Below, in pieces: positions 49,938 to 59,004 of a stretch of DNA of 64,000 bases (the first letter of the stretch is position 1; the number at the start of each line of letters is the position of its first letter). Both the position numbers and the translations under genes were made by a program. Below the pieces are notes generated by a model, which searched no databases, was not told the DNA's origin, and worked only from the letters and a program-made list of their open reading frames with translations. Source of the DNA: Daedaleopsis sinensis. Taxonomy: Eukaryota; Basidiomycota; Agaricomycetes; Polyporales; Polyporaceae. The stretch spans positions 3,596,001-3,660,000 of the forward strand of contig CM066300.1 in assembly GCA_033807695.1 (NCBI GenBank), given 5' to 3'.

Positions 49938-51700
49938 GCGATGCCCGACCGCTGAGCAGCGCTCGGACGCTGTTACGACCCGCCCTGGCCCATTCATCTT
50001 TTTTGCTCCTTCCCGGTTATCCTGGACAGTTCCGACCTATCCGTTCCGTGCTCCCTCGCGTACGATCTGCTGATTGCCCCAGTTCGCCGCCGCCCCCGTG
50101 GTTCATGACATTTGTGCTGTGGCCTATCCCGTTGTCCCGCACAGCTGCTTCCTCCGCGTCTTATGGACGGCTAATGCTTGGCATTATCTCTCGCGTATCT
50201 GTCTCGATCCTGCTGTTGTCTCAGTATCTCGCCGCTAGGCCTCTCACGACCCCTCACGACTTACGACTTCGGGTCTGTGCGTACTTACGTACCCACCTGC
50301 TCACGACTGACTTATTCCTATACCGTTTGATGATCACCTTATCGAATCTACTTGGACTCGTTACGAAGCTGTCGGACTAGCCGGTGGGCGTAGCGGTGGT
50401 GCGGCGGGATCGGACACTCCGGGAACAAGGGCCCTGGGTCTGCTGCTGAAGTTTGTGCGACGGACGCACTGGGTTGCGCAGCGAGCGCTGGTGAAGCGGG
50501 GGGAGACGCTGAAGAACAAGGGAAGCAGAGGAGGCGAGCGCGCGGCTCGGAAGGTTTGCTTTACCGTAAGTTCGGGGATTACCAGGCAGGATGTGAGAAG
50601 AAGGGGGGACGGAAGCCGTCAAGTGACGCGGATTTAGGGAAGAGATGTGCAAGTATGAGTGGCAAGGCCGGGAGATGGTCCGTGCCGGTGTGAACGACGA
50701 GGTGCCCGGACGCGGAGGAACGAGCGGGCGTCGGTCGGTAAGTGGGCGGGTATGATTGGATTGTGTCGGAAGAGGACGTTGGATTGTGTCGGAACCTTGG
50801 GGCGTTGTTTGTCGGCTCGGGGGGCGGAGATGGGGGTCGGAGCGGGGGTCAGTAGCTGAGTACCGAGTGAGTAGCGGACGGGCAGTTGATGGTGGGAGCC
50901 GGTGCTCGGGCGGACACCAACGCAAGCTGATCGGAGACGTGGGCTGTGACGGGGCCGGGAGGGCTGGGACGGAGGCTGGTAGCGCTGAGCTGGGGCCTAT
51001 TTTGGAGCAGCGGGAGGGAGATGAAAACAACGTTGGACGGACATGAGGCGGACAGACAGGGGCAGCTGGGACGATGGGTCTGATCGATTCAAACAGGAAG
51101 GTGAGAGGGCTCGGATGTCCGGCAGGTGATGCGGCTGATAAGCTCATCGTCCACGTCCGTCGACGCTCGGAATCGGCCTCTGTCCGCTGGATGCAACCCT
51201 TGCCCCGATCAGGGACGCCCTGGTCTGAGCCCGAGTCTGGGGCGTGGACGGATCCGGGCGGTGGGATCTCGCGTACCAGTCGACGCCGCGGAAGTAATTC
51301 TTTAGAGTTTCCGTCACAGTCACGGCGTCTGGGGGCACGAGGTGATGAGTACTGCCGTCCGTGCTTGCGTCGATTGCTCGAACGCTCGTTCGCCCTCGCC
51401 CTCGCCTGGGGCTCCTCCTCCGCCTATATAGTCTCACCTTCCTCCCCTTCCTCCCCATCCCTTTCCTCCGCCACCTCCTCCGCCGGGTGTTTCTCTTCCA
51501 TTCCGCCCCGTCCCGTCCACAGCGTCCGTCCTTCTTTTCCTTCTCCCCATTGTCAGACGCTAACAACGACCGCAACAACAGGCCTCTCTTCCTGCTTCCG
51601 TCTCTTCAACTCACGCTTTTCTTGACGATCAGTCTCTTGTGATATACTTTCTTCCCGCATCTCTCCTGCTCTTGCACTGCTCTCATCTCCGCCCGCCACA
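49938..51700. other. 1.8-kb interval including the bHLH-2 promoter
   Basis: From about 50400 to 51060 the plus strand is conspicuously G/A-rich; the long minus-strand ORF there is Pro/Ser/Arg-rich low complexity and not credible. From about 51380 to 51700 the plus strand turns pyrimidine-rich, the leader of bHLH gene 2. No gene is supported. Confidence 0.5.
51425..51430 (+). promoter_or_regulatory. TATA box upstream of bHLH gene 2
   Basis: TATATA in the context cgccTATATAgtctc, about 275 bp before the bHLH-2 ATG and immediately before a pyrimidine-rich leader. Position and context fit a core promoter element. Confidence 0.5.
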
Positions 51701-52752
51701 ATGGAGACCGCCCACATCGAGAACGTCCTCGACCACACGAAGAACGCCGCCGACTTTATGGATACCTCCGCGTACTACAACGATGCCCTCTCCGGCCTCG
51801 ACTACCTGCAGTATCCTCCCCACTCGCCATTTGGCGTTTCTTCCATGGGCTGTGAGTATTCGATTCCCGACCGCCTTTCCCATACATTGATTCTGACAAT
51901 CTCCGATCAAGTGCCTCCCACGTCGTCCCCCCGCAGCTTCAGCTCGCTCAACCTCTCCAGCAGCCTCAACGAGTACACCTATACCTCCCCCAGCGGCAAC
52001 TACAGCACAAGCTCACCCACGCGCCCCTTCACGCCCACCGGCATTTACCCGGGCGCGCTCTCAAATCTGAGCGCTGGCGATCTGTCTTCCGACAGCGTTG
52101 GTTCGAGCCGTAGCCGCCGCGGTAGCGGTTCCCACTCCCCAGGCCCCGCCGTCCCCCCTGGTTCGCTTGCGGCCATCCCCAGGTCGCACCGCTTCAACCC
52201 CCTCGGTACCGCTGCCGTCACCCGCGCATCCGCGCGCCAGCAGCAGCAGAAGAAGCGTTCCAAGGCGTCTGACGAGTTCGCGAGCGACGACGACGACGAC
52301 TTCAACCCCATTCCCTCCTCTGGTGGAAACAACGACATGCGTCGTGAGGAGATCCGCCGCCAGCGGATCGAGTCCGAGCAGAGGAGACGGGATGAGCTCC
52401 GTGACGGCTACCGCCGTCTCAAGGACGCTCTCCCGGTGTCGAATCAGAAGTCGAGCAAAGTTTCCTTGCTGGATCGGGGTACGTGTGCCTCGATTTCGAT
52501 CGCCCTCGATCCCCGCTGATGTATCTCTCTGAAGCTACGACGCACATTCGCTACCTTGAGATGACCCAACAGCAGCTGCAGACCAGGCTCCAACAGGCTG
52601 AGGCCGAAACCGCACACCTCCGTCACGTCAACGAGGCCCTCATGCTCGGAACCGCTGAGCAGCGTCATGCCGCCGCCGCCTCTGCCGTCGCTGCCGCCCA
52701 GGCGCAACAGCAGCAGGTCGTCGGCGCTGTAAACGCGCTCCCCAAATTCTAG
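51701..52752 (+). CDS. bHLH transcription factor 2 (paralogue of the gene at 41.8 kb)
   Basis: Exons 51701..51851, 51912..52478 and 52535..52752 encode 311 residues. A Ser/Tyr/Pro-rich N-terminal half precedes a basic stretch (QQQQKKRSK) and an acidic run (DDDDD). The bHLH domain is RREEIRRQRIESEQRRRDEL, RDGYRRLKDALP, SNQKSSKVS, LLDRATTHIRYLEM, followed by a Gln-rich coiled coil (QQLQTRLQQAEAETAHLRH) and an Ala/Gln-rich tail. The bHLH region is nearly the same as in the first gene, and the last intron interrupts the same codon in helix 2 (LLDR|A). The first intron is 60 nt, in frame and stop-free, so unspliced messages would still encode protein. Predicted nuclear E-box factor, able in principle to heterodimerise with its neighbour. 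Confidence 0.9.
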
Positions 52753-55002
52753 ACGGTCGCGGTCGCCCTCAAAAGCTCGTCGTGCGCGTCCGGACGCGCC
52801 GAGCATCGCCTGCGCTGTATTAATGTATCACGACTGTATCAAGACCCCGCACGAGACCGGATATCCCTGCCAGGACGCAGAGGACGCTGACACCATGGAC
52901 TATCACGCATATTCATCTTTTACGCATGTTTATTCACTTCTTTACACCCGGCACTTTTCTTCCCTACTTTTCTATCCCTCTCACAATCACCCTCCCCCAC
53001 ACTCCATCCCGCTCTTCCCTCTTTCCGCGACGATTTCCATTCCCTTGGGTATCACGACGTCACTACCGAGCTCCCCGGAACGTCTCGCTGCTGCGCTGCG
53101 TGGTCTCGCCGTCAGCCTGACGACGTGTACCAGAGAACAGCAGACGAAAACACCCTCGAATATGGCGCCCACGGATTGGCTTGTAGCCGGAGGATCGACA
53201 CGACACGACACAAGACCGCGGGTTGTGGCTTGAGGCACCCCCGTCCACAGCGATGTGGGCTGCCTCGCCCCCCGCGTGCACTTTCTTGTTTCTTCACACC
53301 CACACGGTATTGTCGTATGTCCACCCTTCCCGCTCGCCCTTCCCAGACTCGCCTAGTGCTCGCAGCGGCTGACGGTGACGACCACTTCACTGTGGTTACG
53401 TGCCTCGCCGCTGCATACGTGCACGCCGAAACACCGGCTCCGAGGACCCTCGTCTCCTTCTCGACCTTCCCCCGCTTTGCTCGGTCTTAGCTCATCCTCG
53501 ACATCGCCCGCCCACGGTATCGTCCAACTATGCCGTATGCTCCTTCTCCCCCATCCTGCCGAATTGTGTCGTCTTTGGCGCCTGATCACCGCCATTGTGA
53601 TGCTCTTCGCGCTGCATGCTCTTGTCCCGTCTCCTCACTCTTCCTTTCCTACCCTGGCTACTGGCTAACAAGGGCCCGCGAGCTCCGGTTCAAGCTTGCG
53701 GGCCCGACGCGCCAGCGAAGCAACGCAACCGCAACGGCGGACGCGCTTCCGCACGGCGCGTATAGCCAGGGCTGGAAGACATGGCGAGGCGGACCGCTCT
53801 CGATGCAGACCATCACCTATCCTGGACCCTCCTCCGTTCATCGACCGACAACTCGTACCTGGTCGGACCCCCGATGACCCCCTCCATGCGGCCTCCGCCT
53901 GCTCAACGCTCGCCACTCCTCCCTTCCCCGAACGCTCCGTCTTGTCCGTACCCGGTCGTTCTGGCTGTGCGCGTGCCAGTTCATGCCCGCCGAACGCCGA
54001 TTTGGTACGTACGTGTGACGTCCGAGCGAACGCGCGTGGGGGGAGTCGCAGCGGCGAGCGGCCGAGCAGCGCGGTGAGTGCCAGCGTGCGTCTGCTTGCA
54101 GGCGCTGCGGCCCGCCCGCGGGGGTGGTCGTCCGGCGGTCTCGTTCGTACGGTACAGGTCGCTCGAGGGTCCGGATGTGTCTCGCCATCGATGCCTCCCG
54201 CCTATGCCCTGGATATGTCGACCCCACTCGCTCGCCCGCCCGTCGCGCCCGCAGAGGCACAGCGCGCGCTTGCGCCCGCTGTGTGTGCATTCCCTCGCGT
54301 GCATGTGCGCCCCAGTGCCTACTGTCACCCGTCCCCTGCCCCCTCTGCCCCCGCGCGCGCGCCCGCTGCTATCACGTTGCTCACGCTTCGCTGCTCTCCT
54401 CCTGTTGCTGCATGGTTGCGCGTGTCGGTTGTCCGCTCGCTTTCGTCTGACCTTGCTTTGCACGTTGTAGTCAGTAGTCGATGACACGCATATCACGCTA
54501 TTCACGTCCTATTCATGACTGGAAAAAACACATTGTGCGACGAGCGCGATCTATAAGGCGATGCTGGTACGGGTGAGTTGTTCGTGTCGATGTTCATGCT
54601 TTTCTTACCGCTTTCTGCCGACGCTGTAAACCTGGTCCCTTTAAAGTAGCTCAAGCGCCTAGCGTCCATCTGCCTGAGATCGGATGGGATTTCGGGAAGG
54701 CTGCACAACTGCAGATGTAACTGTTCCCTGGGAGGGTAGCTGATATAGATACACGGTGGTTATGCTGCATTGGGATATGCGGGAACAGTATGTAGGAGAG
54801 GGACGACGACCGAGTGATCAATCGATCATGACGTAGTTCGTGGTTCGTGGTGTACGAGATAAAACATTCCGAGTCAGGACGCGCCTACTCACAATTGCTG
54901 GCCTGAACTCGGAGCCGCAAAAGTTACACTCATCCACCACCACCACCACTACCACCATCACCATCACCACTACTTCCCCACCGCCGTCCACTCGCACACA
55001 AC
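52753..55002. other. 2.2-kb interval between bHLH gene 2 and TBCA
   Basis: It begins with the 3' flank of bHLH gene 2 (pyrimidine-rich, 52900-53050). From 53650 to 54450 the DNA is very GC-rich and open in several frames at once (up to 262 codons), a composition effect rather than a gene. The last part is the TBCA promoter and leader. No domain or element was recognised. Confidence 0.5.
54936..54971 (+). repeat. CAC/CAT triplet repeat in the TBCA leader
   Basis: An imperfect run of cac, cat and act triplets lies 35-70 bp before the TBCA start codon, presumably in the 5' UTR. Confidence 0.7.
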
Positions 55003-55571
55003 ATGTCCGACGCAGCAGTGATTCACAGGCAGCTCAAGATCAAATCTGGATCAGCCAAACGGTGCGTGCAAGCGCGACTGCATCTCGATTCTCCGTCGCC
55101 TCAGCTGAAGGGCAATCCGGCCGCACTAGGCTGTACAAGGAGCACATTATGTACCAGCAGGAGGCGGAAAACCTGCAGCGCAAGCTCGACAAGTACAAAG
55201 AGGAGAAGGCGGACGACTGGAGCATCGGTAACACGGTAGGTCGCCCCGCACCCGCATCCGTATCCGTGTCCGTATCCGCACCGAGACACGCCCGTCCCTG
55301 ACCACGACCTGTTCGACATTCGCGCGCGACGCACGGCAGACGCGGATGCTTGACGAGTCGCGCAAGATGATCACCGACTCGGCGAGCCGGCTGGGCGTGG
55401 TCGTGCAGGAGCTGCGCGAGATTCTGGTACGTTTGCGCGCGGCGCGTTGGTGCGGTCGCGCTGGTTGATGACTTGTTTGGCGTGCAGGTGAATGCGGAGA
55501 AGGACCCGGCGCTCGCGCAGGACGAGGAGGTGCTGAAAGCGAAGGAGGTTGTAGAGGAAGTCAGTGTCTGA
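55003..55571 (+). CDS. TBCA: Tubulin-binding cofactor A
   Basis: Exons 55003..55061, 55130..55235, 55340..55426 and 55488..55571 encode 111 residues in phase. The protein is a predicted three-helix bundle: RQLKIKSGSAKRLYKEHIMY, QEAENLQRKLDKYKEEKADD, then TRMLDESRKMITDSASRLGV, VVQELREIL and an acidic C-terminal helix. The order, length (human TBCA is 108 residues) and MLDESRKMI motif fit cofactor A / yeast Rbl2, the cytosolic chaperone that captures beta-tubulin released from CCT before passing it on in the tubulin-folding pathway. The stop is followed at once by an acidic-looking hexanucleotide repeat outside the frame. Med11 converges from the right. Confidence 0.92.
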
Positions 55572-55593
55572 CAGCGGCGGTGCCTGGGGCCTT

Positions 55594-55646
55594 GACGAAG
55601 ACGAAGACGAAGACGAAGACGAAGACAAAGACGGAGACGGAGACGG
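55594..55646 (+). repeat. GAAGAC hexanucleotide repeat
   Basis: Tandem gaagac units, the last ones changed to aaagac and ggagac, start about 20 bp after the TBCA stop codon and lie in the 3' flank shared by the convergent TBCA and Med11 genes. One frame would read Glu-Asp repeats, but no gene supports translation. Confidence 0.8.
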
Positions 55647-55765
55647 GCCCGAAGTCGAAGACGCAATTGGGACCGCGCAGATAGCGATGCAATGTACGCG
55701 TACCTGTAGCATATATGGCGACCATCCATCCCGAGTATATCTGCTCGGCCGTGGGTTCCTCGCCG

Positions 55766-56434
55766 CTAAGACTGCATCGTATCTTCCCTCTCCCTCTGCC
55801 GAGTCTCTTTGATTCGCGTCAACGCGTTCAGGATACCGGTCCACGCGTCCCGCTCGATCCTCTCTTCCTGTAATCCACGATTACCGCGCTCAGCCCCCTC
55901 CGCGTCCGTGGAGGGAAGGCCGACTCCGAGAGAAGGAGGGATGAAGCCGGGAGGGGGCGCATTAATGGCAGAGGGGGCGATGCGCGACTGTCGTATGTGG
56001 GCCAGAGAGGACCGGATCGCGATGTGGATGGTCTACGGGGAGGGGCTGTTAGAGCCGGTGAGTATCGCGAGAGCGTACACACGCACGTCAAGCCGCTCAA
56101 AGTACTCGTTGGCCACGTCCACGAACTTCTCCGACCGCTCCGCGCCCTTCGGCAGCTCCTCGTCCTCTGGGCCGTCCGTCTGTGGCAGAGAGAGCAGCGC
56201 GATGGAGGACGCGGCTAGTGCGAGCAGCCGTGTGATGTCCTTGAGGGCCAGGTAGCACTTGTGAGACGCCATGCTCCGGTGCTGCTGCGAGGAAAGTGTA
56301 TTCGAACGTACCTTCTCCACCTCCCCAAGGGCGTATATCTGCCTGGCGGTGCGGCTGGACATCCATATGGGGTCTATATCCTCTGGTGGACCCTGTTCTG
56401 CAAGCTGGTTCGGACCTGTGTACTCGACGCTCAT
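55766..56434 (-). CDS. MED11: Mediator complex subunit 11
   Basis: Exons 56434..56312, 56239..56087 and 56032..55766 encode 180 residues. After a short acidic N terminus comes RTARQIYALGEVEKDITRLL, ALAASSIALLSLPQ, an acidic loop, then KFVDVANEYFERLDTIHIAI and RSSLAHIRQSRIAP, and a C-terminal helix ERDAWTGILNALTRIKETR. The helical hairpin with EVEK and EYF.RLD.I fits Med11, a head-module subunit that pairs with Med22 and helps recruit TFIIH and Pol II. Both introns are needed: skipping the first would add an unrelated stretch inside the first helix. The assignment rests on motif pattern and size only. Confidence 0.75.
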
Positions 56435-56832
56435 CTTGTGCCAATGGACTTCAAGCTTCAGTTTTCAAGCTGGGGGTTTGCGCATGCAGACAGGAGACAG
56501 CGAGATGGAGTTGCAGTGTACGTGATCGGTTGACCAGGTGGTGGAGCTAGACGGCTTGTGGCGTAGTGTTTGACTGGTGCGGAGCGCCGGCCCGGACTTC
56601 ACGGAGACGGTCTCTGGCAAACCACCTTCCGGATTGAAATCGTAGTAGTAAACCCTCAGCGGTGTTAGCGACCGCACTCGCATTATTTTGCTCGCCGTAA
56701 CCCGATGCACGCGTCACTGCGATCGCTTCCGAGAAGGCATACATACTACGACTACAAAGTACATCTGCGCATGCAATACAAATCTGGCGGACCTCTCCAT
56801 CGAGTCACAAGGCCGTAGTACAACGCTCACAT
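56435..56832. other. Intergenic region upstream of MED11
   Basis: About 400 bp holding the MED11 promoter and the 3' flank of the PriA-like gene, both on minus. No ORF or element was recognised. Confidence 0.5.
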
Positions 56833-57888
56833 TCATGCCATGAGGCCCGCAAGCGGGTTCTGGTCGAGGATGCTCTCCGTATCGGTGCAAGACTCTCCGT
56901 CTTTGGAGACGGTGAAGCCAGGAGCACAGCGGTGCACGGCGCACGAACCTCCCAAGCAGGACACGTCCAGCACACCCGGGATCGCAGTGCAGTCCACGCC
57001 AGACGGGGAGAACTCGTCAAGCGGGATCGCGCACCCTCCGCCTGTCAAACGGGCAGTCAGCGCGACAAGTCGGACGCCACTTGACGGCCAAGGAGCACGG
57101 ACGCGCGACTCACAGCTCTCAAGATCCGTATCGGTGCTGACGCACTCCCATGCGTCGCCGCCGGGCCGTCCGTAGATGCCGCACGCCATCTGGCCTTGCC
57201 CGCACAGCGCGCGTTTGCGCAAGGCGTCGCGCCGGTAGGGCTTGTGGCTCGGGCAGGCCCAGAAGGGCCCGCAGACGCCGTTGCAGACCTTGTGCGGGGG
57301 CTTGCAGACGCAGTCTACGGGGTGCTTGTCGGGGAAGGCCTCGAACCCGTTCTTGCACTTGAAGCTGCACGGGTCGCCCTTGACGCAGATGGGCTCGGCC
57401 TCGTCTGGGTATACACACCGCTTGTGGTCCTTGGACTTGTTGAGCTGCCGAGACATGACGTTAGCGGCGGCGGAGCGGTCTACGTGGACGATGCATACAA
57501 GGTCGGTGAGCTCTGCCTTGACGGCGGCTTCGCCTGCTTTGAACACCGCCTAGAAGCTCGTGAGCACAATCTTCTATCAGTCAAGTGCGAGGAACACATA
57601 CGACAATGAGGATTGGGTCCGTCTTCAAGAGAACAGGGATTTGCGACAAGCAGAAACATTTGTCTATGGGGTGGATGTGAGCGATATCTCGGATGGATCG
57701 TGAATTCCACACTCACCAATGTAGCCGACGGGTATCTTCTGTCCGAAGTGTCCCAGGACGACGAGCTCGCCAGACACATCCCCACAGACGTCCGTGGCAG
57801 AGCGGCCACGCAGTCCGTTGGACGTGCGAGCTACGACGGCAGTCAGGCCCGCGGCCAGTATAGCGACGATCTCGAGCTGGAGGCGCAT
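56833..57888 (-). CDS. PriA-like cysteine-rich secreted protein
   Basis: Exons 57888..57717, 57663..57602, 57549..57499, 57444..57114 and 57041..56833 encode 274 residues. A signal peptide (MRLQLEIVAILAAGLTAVVA) is followed by a domain with DVCGDVSGELVV, GYIDKCFCLSQIPVLLKTDP and FKAGEAAVKAELTDL. Next comes a Cys-rich region with CVYPDEAEPIC, CSFKCKNGF, VDCVCKPPHKVCNGVC and ECVSTDTDLESC. The C-terminal block is GVDCTAIPGVLDVSCLGGSC with VHRCAPGFTVSKDGESC. This pattern is that of PriA-like proteins of mushrooms, first known from Lentinula fruiting-body primordia. Secretion or cell-wall location is likely; the biochemical role is unknown. Confidence 0.85.
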
Positions 57889-59004
57889 CTGTTGTCGAGT
57901 ATCTGGCAAGTACTATCAGTGTGCGATGGCCACTGATCCAACGGCGCAAAACCCTTGGGCTTTTATGACCCTCCGAGGTCGGGACGCGGATGCGGACGCT
58001 CGATCGGCTTCCGGGCGCGTCTGGTCCAGTGCGAAGGGCTCGCGCACGTTGAGCGGTGGAAGCAAGCAGCCAACGAGCCCAAGTATACGGCATGGTAAGG
58101 CACCTCGTTGCCTTGGGGTGACAGCGATGTATGGATTGACGATGGACCATCAGTGGCGGGCCCTTCAGTTGCTGGCGCGAACGGACTCTAGCACGCCTGG
58201 AGCTGGGAGAAAACGTCACTGCAACGGTGGTCAGGGCATTCCGGCTACAGGGAAGCTGGTATTGAGCGGGGGTTACTGCTCGAAGTAATTGTGCGGCTGA
58301 GCCGTCTGCGCTTATACAAGCCTTAAATTAGTACTAATCACGAAGAGAGCACATGCGCCACGAAGGCGGCGTGGCCGAGTGTGCACTTGGTCGCGGGTGC
58401 AAAGCTCGGCCTTGTACGATCGAGAACATCTCTGGCATCCGTGCCAAGCCGGACGCCGAGGAAGTCGTGTTGAACGCGCAGATGCTGCAGAGTAGCCTCT
58501 TGAAGAGTGGTTGACAATATACCGCAAGTGGGGTTTGAAGAACCCTAGATCAGCCTTTGAAACAGTAGGTACATGCCTAGTGTCTGAGCTTTGTGAGCAC
58601 TGGGATCGAGAGCATCTACACAAGAGTCAATCAATGAGCAAGGCACACCGTGAAGCATACTTACGTGGAGAAGATACCGACCAGCCGTATCATAAGCTAG
58701 CCTGTGCATATTCCTCCGCTCAATCAACGGATACCGACCGCATGCACCGTTCCGGTTGACGTGGATGTCAGCGCCGTGAGTCAATATACGAACGGCTTGC
58801 TGCTGGGACAGAGCGAGTCATATATGCTTTTTTGCACATGATTGCAGGAGACAAAGATGTCGACAGACAGGCGCCCATGGATGATGACGGGGTTGTTATA
58901 CACGTACAGACTACGTTCTACTCGGGGACCTGCTACAAGCATCAACATATCCGTACAGTGTGCAGTCCTTGTGGCTGACAGTCTTCTTCTTCCATACAAC
59001 CTGC
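57889..59004. other. 1.1-kb interval with a possible ankyrin remnant
   Basis: Most of this gap has no gene. On the minus strand near 58730-58800 the frame QQQAVRILTHGADIHVNRNG looks like one ankyrin repeat. Near 58343-58510 another open segment ends VAHVLSS and a stop. I could not join them into an intact frame, so they may be relics of an ankyrin-repeat gene. Confidence 0.35.

Noticed and set aside
50377..51147. 256-codon minus-strand open frame
   Set aside because: It follows from the purine-rich plus strand; the peptide is Pro/Ser/Arg low complexity with no start context, splice logic or domain.
53696..54484. 262-codon plus-strand open frame
   Set aside because: Other frames on both strands are open over the same stretch; the peptide is Arg/Pro/Ala-rich low complexity, typical of GC-rich noncoding DNA.
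55564..55812. 82-codon plus-strand frame with Glu-Asp repeats after TBCA
   Set aside because: It is produced by the GAAGAC repeat and overlaps the 3' end of MED11; it starts within the TBCA terminal exon out of frame.
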